Assembly (NCBI GenBank): GCA_016708845.1
Contig: JADJFB010000008.1
Location: 62,001 to 126,000, forward strand
Direction: 5' to 3'
Source of the DNA: Bacteroidota bacterium
GTDB taxonomy: Bacteria; Bacteroidota; Bacteroidia; B-17B0; Aurantibacillaceae
Length of the DNA stretch: 64,000 nucleotides
Part shown: in pieces, positions 46,567 to 57,400 of the stretch
How the letters are laid out: each line of letters opens with the position of its first letter
How positions within the stretch are numbered: position 1 is the first letter of the stretch
Translations under genes and position numbers: made by a program
The notes under the pieces: model-generated
Told to the model about the DNA's origin: nothing
The model's input: only the letters and a program-made list of their open reading frames with translations
The model's database searches: none

Positions 46567-49245
46567 TTACGATTTTCCCACCTCCACAATTTTAAATTCG
46601 GTTCTTCGGTTCTTGGCGTGCTCTTCTTCGTTACAAGGCGCTGCATTTTTACAGTTATTTAACAAACGGGTTTCCCCATAACCAACAGCTTTAAGTCTGT
46701 TTTTGTTTATTCCTTTAGAAATTAAATAATCAACAGCCGTTTTTGCTCTTTTTTGAGATAAGGTTAAATTAAAGACATCTGAACTTCTTGAATCTGTATG
46801 TGAACTAATTTCAATGGTTAATTTGGCATTAGAGTTTAAAACCGTAATTACTTTATCTAAAATATTAAACCCCGTTTGATCAATTTTATAATCACCATAA
46901 GCGTAATATAAACTTTCAATAATCGTTATTGGAGATTGATTAATTTCTTTATTTTTATTTTTCAAAGATAACACTTCTAACCAAGGATCTTCAACTGAAA
47001 AATCTCCCATTGCTGATTTATCAATATCTAATAAGTCAAAAGAAAATTTACCATTGGCATTACGTTTTATTTCTCTATATATTCTACCCTTTGCATCCGC
47101 TAAATAGATTTTTGTAATACTTGTAAATCGTGGATCTGATTCATCAATTCCAAACAAATAGTTTTTATCAGCACTTAAATTTCTAAAAGCAAATTTTCCT
47201 TTTTCATCCGTAATAATATTTGCAATAACTTCCGACTTATTAAAGATTGTAATTTTAGCATTATTGAGAGCCTTTTTATCTTGATCATATAAATGGCCAG
47301 TTAATCCCATGACTAAATCAACATCATCAACTATCAAATCAGACATAGTAACTTTATCACTTTCTAACAGCACAAAATTAAAATGTCCTTTACCATCAGA
47401 TTTCAGAACTTTGACAATTTTCCCAACCTTATTAGTTAAAACAATTCTTGCTTCTATTGGTAAATCATCACCATCAACACTTAATAAATAATTTTGATCA
47501 TGAGGTAAATTTCTAAATGCAAAAGCTCCAAATTCATTGGTATTAGTTACTTCTATAATATCTCCAAAATCATTTTTAATAATTACTTTTCGATTTGAAA
47601 TTGGTTTACTAGGATCTTCACCATACAATAAATTACCGGCAATACTTAAATCATCATCATTAAACAGATCAGGCATTCCATTTGGATCAACTGGTAAATT
47701 TTTAAAAACAAACTTATGCCCTCCTCCATTATCATGAGTTATTCGGGATATTTTATCATTTTTATCAGCTAAATAATACCGTGATTTATTTTTCATGTTC
47801 AAATCAGAGCTTTCAATTTCTGCCATATAAGATTGTTCGGCATTCAAATTATTAAACACAAAATATCCCTTCGCATTAGTTCTGGTGGAATCAATCACTT
47901 TACTGTTTTTATCTAATAAAAAAACTTTAACACCATTAGCCGGGTCATTAATGTTTTCAGTTAACAATACCGTTCCATCAAGAGACACACTTTTATTTGT
48001 AAATTTAAAGCTATAAATATCATCGGCACCTTTTCCTCCTTCTCTATTAGAAGAAAAATAACCCATCGTATCATTCAAAAAAGTAATACCAAAATCATCT
48101 GACTTGCTATTTAGCAGCAACCCTTCATTTCTGTTTAACAACCAAATGTCACCTTTTAATTTTGCGGAAAAAATATCTAAATCACCGAAGCCAGCTAATC
48201 CATTAGAGGAAAAATATAACATCCCATCTTTTCTGATGGTTGGAAAAACTTCATCACCAGATGTGTTAATATCAAATCCTAAATTAATAGGCTTACTCCA
48301 ACTGTCTCCTACTTTTTTGCACATCCAAATATCTTGTCCACCATAGGTCCCTGGCATATCCGAACTAAAAAACAGAATTGTCCCATCCATATTTAAAGAA
48401 GGGTGTGCACACGAATAATCATCACTATTATAAATAAATGGTTTTGATTTCGAATATGAATTTCCTTCTATTTCACTGAAATATATTTTTGCTCTATTTA
48501 CAAAATCTTTATTTTTCTTATTTACTAGGTAATTTACTCTTGTATAAGCTGCCAGTTTACCATCATTTGTAAAGCTTATTGGCCCATCATGAAAACTAGA
48601 ATTTACTTTTTTAGAAAGTAATTTTGATTTTTTAATAACATTACTTTCTATTTCAGCCGAAAACACATTTAAATATGGTTGGTTATTTGCAAAAGACTTT
48701 TCAAAATCCACAATATCAGAAACACGTTCAGCTACAAATACTAATTTTCCATTAATAAGTACTGGACAAAACTCGGAACGTTTTGTGTTAATGGATTCTA
48801 TATTTACTATTTCATATTCTTTTGGTTTTGATTCCCAATATTTAATTTCTTGACAAGATTTAACAGCATTTTGAGCAGTTTTACTAGTTTCATTATCTTC
48901 TAAATAAGCATAATACTGATTCAATGCCTCGCTGTATTTATTATTTGACTTTAAAACATTTCCGTAATTATAATTTACAATTACTGGAACCTTACCTAAA
49001 CTCAATGCTTGTGCATAGTAACTTTCGGCTTTTGCATAATTATTTAAAATGCGATGACAATCGGCTAACTTAATTAAAGCCTCTTGCTTATCTTTTGAAT
49101 TACCTTTAATCACTTTTTCATAAGATGGAATTGCCTTTGCGTAATTAAATTTCGAAAAATCCTTTTCAGCTTTTTTCATTTGTGATACACCAACAATGGC
49201 AATAAAACAAAAGAAAATGGATATATAAATTTTTATTTTTTTCAT
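46567..49245 (-). CDS. OmpA-family protein with TPR, PD40 and CNA-B-like domains (PorE-like)
   Basis: 892 aa with a signal peptide (MKKIKIYISIFFCFIAIVGVS-QM). Order: TPR-like helices (about residues 25-140); a WD40-like PD40 propeller (DDYSCAHPSLNMDGTILFFS, YGGQDIWMCKKVGDSWSKPI, GDEVFPTIRKDGMLYFSSNG, FGDLDIFSAKLKGDIWLLN); three beta-sandwich carboxypeptidase-like repeats (KGYFVFNNLNAEQSYMAEIE and similar); then a complete OmpA peptidoglycan-binding domain (TIEISSHTDSRSSDVFNLTL, KGINKNRLKAVGYGETRLLN, KNRRTEFKI). This is the architecture of PorE, which anchors the T9SS to the cell wall, and of many PorE-like paralogues next to PorP/SprF genes. Here it likely anchors the locus's surface proteins. 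It is intact. Confidence 0.85.
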   Translation of the reverse strand: MKKIKIYISIFFCFIAIVGVSQMKKAEKDFSKFNYAKAIPSYEKVIKGNSKDKQEALIKLADCHRILNNYAKAESYYAQALSLGKVPVIVNYNYGNVLKSNNKYSEALNQYYAYLEDNETSKTAQNAVKSCQEIKYWESKPKEYEIVNIESINTKRSEFCPVLINGKLVFVAERVSDIVDFEKSFANNQPYLNVFSAEIESNVIKKSKLLSKKVNSSFHDGPISFTNDGKLAAYTRVNYLVNKKNKDFVNRAKIYFSEIEGNSYSKSKPFIYNSDDYSCAHPSLNMDGTILFFSSDMPGTYGGQDIWMCKKVGDSWSKPINLGFDINTSGDEVFPTIRKDGMLYFSSNGLAGFGDLDIFSAKLKGDIWLLNRNEGLLLNSKSDDFGITFLNDTMGYFSSNREGGKGADDIYSFKFTNKSVSLDGTVLLTENINDPANGVKVFLLDKNSKVIDSTRTNAKGYFVFNNLNAEQSYMAEIESSDLNMKNKSRYYLADKNDKISRITHDNGGGHKFVFKNLPVDPNGMPDLFNDDDLSIAGNLLYGEDPSKPISNRKVIIKNDFGDIIEVTNTNEFGAFAFRNLPHDQNYLLSVDGDDLPIEARIVLTNKVGKIVKVLKSDGKGHFNFVLLESDKVTMSDLIVDDVDLVMGLTGHLYDQDKKALNNAKITIFNKSEVIANIITDEKGKFAFRNLSADKNYLFGIDESDPRFTSITKIYLADAKGRIYREIKRNANGKFSFDLLDIDKSAMGDFSVEDPWLEVLSLKNKNKEINQSPITIIESLYYAYGDYKIDQTGFNILDKVITVLNSNAKLTIEISSHTDSRSSDVFNLTLSQKRAKTAVDYLISKGINKNRLKAVGYGETRLLNNCKNAAPCNEEEHAKNRRTEFKIVEVGKS

Positions 49246-49264
49246 AGAATATTTAGGAACAATT

Positions 49265-50212
49265 TTACAAATAACGAGGTGATAACATTTTAGATTTAAA
49301 TGTATTTAAGTCAAATCCAATCATAATCTCATGCCCATTACCTAATTTCCGTTGAACGTTACCTATACCAGAATCAAATGAATAACCTATTTTAATATTA
49401 TCTGTTACAATTACCTGAGCCAAAGCCTCAACCGAACCGCTAGACCTAGCAAAAACTCCTAACCATAATCTTTGTTTAATTAAAAAATTTAAATTCACAT
49501 CAATATTAGCAATCGACTTTGTTCCTTTGTAAATAATGGTTGGATTAATCACTAAATTGTCATTAACAGAAAATCCCTTGCTTACAATCCCAAATATATG
49601 TGTACTTAATCTGTAAGTTAAATCGTATTCGGTTTGTGCACCAGAGACATTGGTGTAAGAAATTTTATCTTGATATACATAAGCCGAATTTAAATGAGTA
49701 GCGCTAAAGCCTGCATAAAACGAACTTGATTTTAAAAATAAACCTGCATCAAAATCGGGTTTCAATTTATTAGTTGAAATATTCGCAATAGCATTTACTT
49801 CACCTGGATCTCTATAATTAATTTTATTAAAATCAAACACATAATTAACAACTCCTGCTCTCAACCCAAAAGACAATTTTAGTTTACTGTTGATAGGTAA
49901 AATATAAGAAATGTTACCGTATGCTGCCGTAACTCTTTTAGGTCCAACCGCATCATTATAGGCACTTAAGCCTAAACCAATTCTTTTTTTCTTTAATGGT
50001 CCATGAAAACTAAAAGATTGAGTTGAAGGAGCACCATCAAACCCACTCCATTGTTTTCTAATATCAAGTACTGCACTTAAGGCATCTTTTGTGCCTGCAT
50101 AAGCAGGATTAATTACCATTTGATTAAATTGGTATTGACTGTATTGTGGGTCTTGCTGAGCCAACAATGGCAAAGCAAAAGCACAAGTAAATAATAATAA
50201 TAATTTTTTCAT
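49265..50212 (-). CDS. PorP/SprF-family outer-membrane protein
   Basis: About 315 aa from the ATG at 50212. Signal peptide (MKKLLLLFTCAFALPLLA-QQ), then the family hallmark DPQYSQYQFNQMVINPAYAG and DIRKQWSGFDGAPSTQSFS, beta-barrel strands and the ending GHEIMIGFDLNTFKSKMLSP. In F. johnsoniae, SprF is needed specifically for secretion and attachment of SprB, a protein with a CHU_C (type B) C-terminal domain. Two CHU_C proteins are encoded directly upstream, so this PorP/SprF protein probably serves them. The gene is 8 bases downstream of the M43 protease gene. Confidence 0.9.
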   Translation of the reverse strand: MKKLLLLFTCAFALPLLAQQDPQYSQYQFNQMVINPAYAGTKDALSAVLDIRKQWSGFDGAPSTQSFSFHGPLKKKRIGLGLSAYNDAVGPKRVTAAYGNISYILPINSKLKLSFGLRAGVVNYVFDFNKINYRDPGEVNAIANISTNKLKPDFDAGLFLKSSSFYAGFSATHLNSAYVYQDKISYTNVSGAQTEYDLTYRLSTHIFGIVSKGFSVNDNLVINPTIIYKGTKSIANIDVNLNFLIKQRLWLGVFARSSGSVEALAQVIVTDNIKIGYSFDSGIGNVQRKLGNGHEIMIGFDLNTFKSKMLSPRYL

Positions 50213-50220
50213 AATATCTT

Positions 50221-53200
50221 TTAATTTGTAAGTTCTAACCAACCTTTTTTCAAAACTTTACCATTGTCGTTTAATATTAAATAAAAGTAAGTGCCTGATG
50301 TAACAGGTTTACCATTAAATTTTCCATCCCAGTTATTCGTAGTGTTATCATATCTTGATGTTTTAAATACTTTATCTCCCCATCGATTAAAAATTTGAAC
50401 ATTATTATTTGGGTATTTATCAATATTGTCAATCACAAAAAAATCATTCACTCCATCACCATTAGGAGTAAAACCATTGTAAACAAGAACATCACAACTC
50501 GAATTAATATCAACCGTAAATACAACATTAGATACACAACCAGCAAAATCAGTAGCACTAAATGTATAGTTTGTAGGCGTAACTGGTGTAACAAAACTTG
50601 TATTAGGAATACTATTTGTACTCCACAAAGGAATTGTTCCACCAATAATTGATAATATGGCAGTATCACCTACACAAACAGCACTTGGTGTAACTACAGG
50701 AATAACTGCATTTCCATTTTGAACATCCACAAAAGCGGTACTAAAAAAAGCACAACCGTTACTTCCTTGTCCATAAACTGTATATGTAGTAGGAGTAAAT
50801 ACTTGAACCGTGTGATTTTGTCCTATGAGTGTCCCTGGATTCCATAAATATTGCGTAGCATTTCCGCTAGCATTTAAGGTTATACTTTGCCCCACGCAAG
50901 CCATTGTATTGCTTACAGATGCTGAAACTGAAGGCAATGGCAAAACAGTTAAAGATAAAAATGCCGTGTCAGAACATGAGCCGCCATTTGTACCTACGAC
51001 ACTAAACGTTGTATTCGAGAAAGGTTGAATGATAGTTGTATTTGTTGTAGCACCTGTCGACCAATTATAATTTGATGCGCCATTAGCCACTACCGTCATC
51101 GTATATCCAAAACAAACGCTGGTTGATGGCGAATTAATAGTTACAACGGGCGTATTTAAAACATTAATTGTAGCGCTTGCTGAATTTTGACAACCAAAAG
51201 AATTTGCCCCAATAACAGAATAAGAAGTAGATGCTACAGGTGTCACAGAAACAACATTGAGCGAGGAACCTGTTGTCCAAGTATATGTATTGGCTCCACT
51301 CACATTTAATATTACAGACTGACCAGCACAGATAGTTGTATTAGATGGGGTAATGGAAACAAGTGGCAAACTAAAGGTTGTAACACTTATCGTTTTGGTA
51401 TTAATACAACCAAAATTACCAGTACCAGCTACCGTAAAATTAGTTGTCCCGAGAGTATTTACTGGAACTGAAATTAAACTTCCAGTTGCTACAGATGGAA
51501 ATAATGTAAATGTATTTGCGCCTAAGTTTGAAAAAGTAACTAACCCTCCAATACACACCGTATTTGTGTTAACATTTGTAAACACACTAGGAAGAGCAAC
51601 AACTTTAACAGAATCCAATTTAGAACTACTACAACCAAAAGGACTTACTCCAGTAATGGTATAAATAGTAGTTGATGTAGGATTAACCGTAAATGAGTTT
51701 GATATAATTCCTCCTGGATTAGTTGTAAAACCAGATGCTCCTGATAAATTAACGGTTGCAGTTTTACCAGCACATATTATTTGGTTAGCAGGCGTTACAG
51801 TAATTGAAGGAATAGGATTAACCGTTACGCCAATAGAAGCTGTTTTTACACATCCTTGCGAATCACTAACAGTAACAGTGTACCCTGTAACTGGAATTAT
51901 AGTTGGATTTACAATGATATTAGTAGTTGTTGAGCCTGTATTCCAGTTAAAAGAATAACTTGGAGTACCTCCACTTACTGTTGCAGATAATGTTGTTGAA
52001 TTACCTGCACAAACTGTTGGGTTTGATACACCAATGGTAAGCGAAATTGCAGGAGGCGGATTAATAGTGATAATTTTAGTTACTGATGTAGCACAACTAT
52101 TTGTAACAACACAACTATAAACTCCAGCACACAATCCTGATGCAACTGAAGACGATGAAACTGCTGGCGTCCATGAATAAGTATATGGAGCGCCACTTCC
52201 TGCTACAGATATGAGTGTTGCAGAACCATTACAGGCTCCTGCACAAGTTGGATTGATTGAATTAACATTGACTGTTGGAATAGGACAAGCGTTAACTTGT
52301 ATCGTTTTCGTAGTTGACGAATTTAATCCAGCTGCTGTTACCGTTAACGAGATAGTATGAATACCCGTTGTGTTGAAGGTGAGTGTTGGATTTTGTAGAG
52401 TACTTAATGAAGGTGTAGATGCCACACTAACATAATTCCATGAAGTGATAGCGTTAGATGCTGTTGATAAATCTGTAATATTTACGGATTGTCCTTGATT
52501 GATGATGGTGGCTGATAGAGAAAAATTAGCTTGAATGGTGGCAGTTGGAGAACAAAAACCATGAGTTCCTAATTGGTTTCTATAAGGACTATTAGTCATA
52601 GCGGTTTGCATCCTTATCTTCTGATCTTCGGTAAACATATACATAAAAGCATCGTCTGTATAATCAGCAAAATTCATAAACATAACGCCTTCGGCACTAG
52701 TTGGAGGCGAATTTGTTGGACAATTATTGGGTAAGTAAGGATAAGTTTGTGTTCCATAAGAAGCGGTTTGTGCAGGAGGAGTATCAATACAAAAATCATT
52801 TGCACAACTCGCATCACCCCAAACATGTCTAATACCTAGATAATGGGATATTTCATGAGTTAAAGTTCTACCATAATTATATGGTGCAGAATAAACTCCA
52901 GAAGCAAAAATATTTTGTGAGCCGCAGGCTTTGGCCCAACACCATAGACCATCTGTAGTGGCAGTTCCTGCACCTGAAATTCCAGTCAATCCAGATAAAG
53001 GGGGGAATGTAGCGTAGCCCAATAAACCGACTGCAGCGGCAACATCAGTCACCCAAATATTTAAATACTTATTAGGACTCCATATCGTCGCAGGCTTGAT
53101 TATATTGTCCATTAGAGTCGTTAAATTAGCTGCCGTAGCAGCCGATGATGGGTTGGTGGCTCCTGAAATACTATTCCAATTTCTTCTTTCGATACCAGGT

Positions 53201-53667
53201 TCTGGTAACACATTTCCTAACGAATCTTTTAATGCTAAGCAAAATGAAATACCTGTATTAGAAATTCCTATTCTTCCTAATCCATCTTTACTTGCAGCCG
53301 CAACAGCAGTATTAGTTGCGTATGCTTGAAATGCAGTTGCTGGATACGTACCGGTATTAAAACCAATTCCTGAATAATCATCATTTAAAACCTGTATCTG
53401 GGAATTTAACTGAGCTTGATTAATGTTTGGATAAGTCCCAATTGCTTGGCCACCATGAATGATATGAAAAATAACAGGGATTTGAAAGGTTGATTGAACC
53501 CTACTAGCTGCCGTAGTCGTATTTAAATAATCAATTATTTTCTGTTGAAATAAAGAATCATATTGAGTTGTTGGCACATGAGTTCCACAACCGCGATTAG
53601 GAATTTGAGCATAACTTCCTATTGAAATTAATATCAGTAATAATATGACCCAACTATTTTTTTTCAT
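50221..53667 (-). CDS. M43 metalloprotease with PKD/SprB-like repeats and CHU_C domain
   Basis: 1148 aa. Signal peptide (MKKNSWVILLLILISIGSYA-QI). The M43 (pappalysin-like) zinc site is LTHEISHYLGIRHVWG, with H-E-x-x-H-x-x-G-x-x-H complete (about residues 269-284). A PKD-like domain (SWNYVSVASTPSLSTLQNPT...) and seven or so 80-residue SprB-type repeats ('CAG.S..L..SG...Y.W..G......V.P...T.Y.V......GC......V.V') follow. The gliding-motility C-terminal domain closes it (LVYNGFTPNGDGVNDFFVID, QIFNRWGDKVF, NNWDGKFNGKPVTSGTYFYL). It is a secreted, probably surface-attached protease; the CHU_C tail is a type B T9SS signal. Substrate unknown. Intact. Confidence 0.88.
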   Translation of the reverse strand: MKKNSWVILLLILISIGSYAQIPNRGCGTHVPTTQYDSLFQQKIIDYLNTTTAASRVQSTFQIPVIFHIIHGGQAIGTYPNINQAQLNSQIQVLNDDYSGIGFNTGTYPATAFQAYATNTAVAAASKDGLGRIGISNTGISFCLALKDSLGNVLPEPGIERRNWNSISGATNPSSAATAANLTTLMDNIIKPATIWSPNKYLNIWVTDVAAAVGLLGYATFPPLSGLTGISGAGTATTDGLWCWAKACGSQNIFASGVYSAPYNYGRTLTHEISHYLGIRHVWGDASCANDFCIDTPPAQTASYGTQTYPYLPNNCPTNSPPTSAEGVMFMNFADYTDDAFMYMFTEDQKIRMQTAMTNSPYRNQLGTHGFCSPTATIQANFSLSATIINQGQSVNITDLSTASNAITSWNYVSVASTPSLSTLQNPTLTFNTTGIHTISLTVTAAGLNSSTTKTIQVNACPIPTVNVNSINPTCAGACNGSATLISVAGSGAPYTYSWTPAVSSSSVASGLCAGVYSCVVTNSCATSVTKIITINPPPAISLTIGVSNPTVCAGNSTTLSATVSGGTPSYSFNWNTGSTTTNIIVNPTIIPVTGYTVTVSDSQGCVKTASIGVTVNPIPSITVTPANQIICAGKTATVNLSGASGFTTNPGGIISNSFTVNPTSTTIYTITGVSPFGCSSSKLDSVKVVALPSVFTNVNTNTVCIGGLVTFSNLGANTFTLFPSVATGSLISVPVNTLGTTNFTVAGTGNFGCINTKTISVTTFSLPLVSITPSNTTICAGQSVILNVSGANTYTWTTGSSLNVVSVTPVASTSYSVIGANSFGCQNSASATINVLNTPVVTINSPSTSVCFGYTMTVVANGASNYNWSTGATTNTTIIQPFSNTTFSVVGTNGGSCSDTAFLSLTVLPLPSVSASVSNTMACVGQSITLNASGNATQYLWNPGTLIGQNHTVQVFTPTTYTVYGQGSNGCAFFSTAFVDVQNGNAVIPVVTPSAVCVGDTAILSIIGGTIPLWSTNSIPNTSFVTPVTPTNYTFSATDFAGCVSNVVFTVDINSSCDVLVYNGFTPNGDGVNDFFVIDNIDKYPNNNVQIFNRWGDKVFKTSRYDNTTNNWDGKFNGKPVTSGTYFYLILNDNGKVLKKGWLELTN

Positions 53668-53671
53668 TTTA

Positions 53672-54444
53672 TTATTTACCTGTTAATTCTACCCAACCTT
53701 TTTAATACCAGTTCCGTTTTCTAATTCAATAATATAAAAATAAGTTCCACTAGTTAACACGGCACCGCTTTGTGTTTTACCATCCCAGACATTAGACGAG
53801 TTATTATAATTTTCGGTAGCCCATAATTTATTTCCCCATCTATTAAAAATAGTAACCGTATTATTTGGAAAATTTTCAATATTTTCAATTAACCAATTAT
53901 CATTTAATCCATCACCATCAGGTGTAAAACCATTATAAACAGTTATTTGACAAGGATCGGTGCTAGGCAAAACGGTGTAGTTAAATAAAACGGAATCAAT
54001 AACAACACTACTCGAATTAATTGCTAAAACAGTAATGCTATAATTACCAGGCGCTAAACTATCAATAGTTAAACAATTTTGATTTGGACAAAGCGTTGAA
54101 GGAGACCAAATATATTTTAATTGAATTGCGGAACTAGGTGCTGTATTTAAAACTAAAGAGATGAAACCATCATTTTTATTTAAGCAACTTTCGTTTTGAT
54201 GCAATGTTGTTATACTTAAATCTAAATTACCCACAATGTCTGGCTGCAAAAAACCCTGAGTAATCACATTATTAGAATTACTAATAGTTGTAATAATTGG
54301 CTCACCAATATTATAATACACCTCAACTCCCGAAGAGCCAACAGCTCCACCTCCTCCAGCAGAATTTATAACCTGCGGAGCGATTTGAGCAAACTGTTTG
54401 ACAACAATTCCAAAAATAAATATGATAATGATTAAATATTTCAT
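53672..54444 (-). CDS. Small CHU_C (gliding-motility C-terminal) protein (one frameshift)
   Basis: About 257 aa. ATG at 54444 (a TTG at 54453 would overlap the upstream gene). Signal peptide MKYLIIIIFIFGIVVKQFA-QI, a short GGGGAVGSSGVEVYYNIGEP segment like the one in the 37707 protein, and a middle beta domain. The CHU_C domain follows (TVYNGFTPDGDGLNDNWLIE, TIFNRWGNKLW, SNVWDGKTQSGAVLTSGTYF). The usual ending KKGWVELTGK lies in another frame: one A missing from the A5 run at 53699-53703 truncates the read to KKVG. It sits between the giant fibre-like gene and the protease gene with almost no gaps, so it belongs to the same operon. Confidence 0.85.
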
Positions 54445-54445
54445 G

Positions 54446-57400
54446 TTATTCAATTACCATATAATTAAAGCCAAAAGTAAAAGAAGGTCCAGATAAATTG
54501 GCGGCTGTATTATTTTTAAATGTAACGTTAAAAAAACCTGTATTTATGGTTGAAATATAGTAAGACATTTGACCAGGATCCGTATTTGGTGTAACAACAA
54601 CCGTAGGATTTACACTATAAGATTTATTAAAAGATACTCTGAAGGTGACTTGCCCTCCCGGATTTATCATTCCTGTAGTTGTACAAACTGCCGATAAAGA
54701 ACCTTTAACGTCATTACAAGTTCCTAATGTAAGTGTTACACCTGTAGCGCTTAAACCACCGGTTGCTGTAACTGTAGTCACTACTGCAGCTGTTGCTTGC
54801 GTAGCTTTAACATGTCCGTTTTCAACCCATAAAGATAAAGCAGATGCAGGATCAACGGCATTATTTGAAGCATGTATAGCGGCGGCAGTACCTGTATTAT
54901 GTGCGCGTAAAACATCTGCTCCGTTTGTATTTGAATTATTTGCAAAATTAGCAACATTACCTCCAGTGGTACCTGAATTTTTATACGCAACTAAAGCCGC
55001 TCCTGTTCCAGTGTTTGTAATATCAACTGCACCAGTTCCATTACTATTTGAGGAAGCGATCAATGCTCTTCCACCACCCGAAGAAATTGCTCTAACAACA
55101 TCTCCACTCGAATTTGCAAAATCAGCAGTTACAGCTGTTGAACTATTGTTTGCCGCATAAATAGCATTACCAGTTCCATTTGTACTAACATATAATGCTG
55201 CAGCTGTATTTGTAGCGTTACTTATCGTAAAAATACCAGCCGAACCTGAACCTAAGTTTGTTGCACCAATAGCTGCACCAATGCCATTTGTAGATGCTTC
55301 AATTGCTTTTGCACTGCTACCAGTATTATTAACTTCGATATAAGCCGCGTTACCAACACCAAAATGTCTTAATTGCAATCCATTACTTCCATTTGAAACG
55401 TTATTAATATCTAATGCTAATCCATCTAAACTAGCAGCATTATTTTTTATATCTAATGATGCATTTGGAGTATTAGTTCCAATTCCTACTTTATCCGTTA
55501 AATTAGCTTGAGTAACAATACCAGAACCCTGAATCCATGGAGATAGACCAGCGCCTGAAATTAAATCTACAAAAGCACCTCCATTTTCTGATACTTTAAA
55601 TTTATTACTTGGTCTATCGTAATAAATACGTCCTTCATTTACAAAAGATGTATTCGGTGGAGTATTATAAGCCGCCATAGTTAAAGAAGAATCCACTCTT
55701 AATCTACCTTTTACATCTAATGCTGCTTTATTAAAAATGTTATTTGGATTAACTGTCACGATTCCATCATTACCTAATTTTAAAAGTTCTTGATTACTAT
55801 TTGTAGTATTAGGTACAACTGCAAAAAACAAATCAGTTCCCTTACTTGTATTGGTTACGTTTTCGGATGCTCTAGCATAAATTTTAGCTCCATCTCCATA
55901 CCCTGTACCGTCATAAGCTGAAAAATTTATTTTACCAATTTCTTGTGCTGCAATAACAGCTCCTCTTGTATAAGTAGGCGAAACGCCTAAAGGATTATTT
56001 CTAGTCAAATTTATTTGTCCAGAAAAACCAAAACCTTCTGCCGCAATTCCAGGTGAAGTTGCATTATCATCCATGACATGAAAAGTAGTTAATGCTGAAT
56101 GCATATTGTTGATAGATGTTTTTCCATCACCATAAATCAAAAATCTTGATTTATAATTTGTGCCATCAAAAAAGCTAACACTGTATGCCGAAAAATTATT
56201 CGCTGCATTATTACTTGCACCAACTTCAAAATATTTATTTGCTACTCCTGTATTTGAGAACTTAATTCTACTTAATGCTCCTGATGTTTCTCTTAAATGC
56301 ATCGTTGGATTAGCGGTAGTTGCAGAATGAAGAATTTCTGTATTTCCTTCAAACTTAGCGGCTAAAGCTGTGGCGTTATATGATTTAGCAAATAATGCTA
56401 CACCGGAACCATTCGTTTGAGCATTTACAGCATTAGCAGTTGTTGTATTACTCGATAAAATGAATTTTCCTCCATCTCCATTTGTAGATTCACCATAAAT
56501 ACCTGCACCTGTAGTAGATTTCCCCCATACACCAGCACCCGAACCACTTTGACCGTAAACACCAATACCGTTATTAGGATTTTCACCGAAAACACCTGTT
56601 GATGAAACTGTAGCTCCCGAATTATAACCATGTATGGTTGCTGGCACCGAACCTGTGCCATAAACATCTAGCTTATATGTTGGATTATTTGTACCTATGC
56701 CAACAAGACTAATTGAGTTTGTTGTTACAACCGAAGTTGCTGTTGGTGCAGTCCATAGACCTGGCAATGTAGCTAAGTTTACAGAGTTAGTTGCAGGACC
56801 TGAAGTTAATGTTGTTCCTGTTAATGATAATGTTGGCGTTACTGCAATAGTTTGTGTTCCTGTAGTAAATACACCAGTATTATTATTGTAAATGGACATT
56901 GGAACGTTAACTGTATAATTTGGAGAAACATTGTTTACAGTTGCAACACCTGTTCCTGTAATCGTTGGTGAAGCAATTGAAGATGGTGCCCATGAACCAG
57001 CATTGAATTGCAATACTTGATTTGCTGTTGGGGCAACCGTTGAAATGTTCACACCTCTTAGTTTTGATACAGTTGATGTATTAATTGAACCAATTACATC
57101 TCCCGCAACGTTGGGTGTATATTGAGCTGCAGTTGTTAACCTTCCAAAATTATCTACTGAAAATGTAGGAACAGCATTGGTAGCATTAGCCCCATAATTG
57201 TTTGCCGCAACACCTGTTGAAACTAAGTTTATACTATTACTTGTAATAGATATATTATTTGGTGTGCCAGAATAACTTGAACTAGCAGGAACAGTAGCAG
57301 TAGAAACAACCGTACCATTGGTTAATGTTAATGTATTTGAATTTGAACTTATAGAATATGCTGGCGCATTTACCGTGTAAGTATTTCCAGATTGATTTAA

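Noticed and set aside
54645..55160. Long open frame antisense to the giant fibre-like gene
   Set aside because: It is a shadow of the repetitive Ala/Thr/Gly-rich coding sequence, with no start context or family signature. The same applies to other antisense frames over purL, the Ig-repeat gene and the M43 gene.
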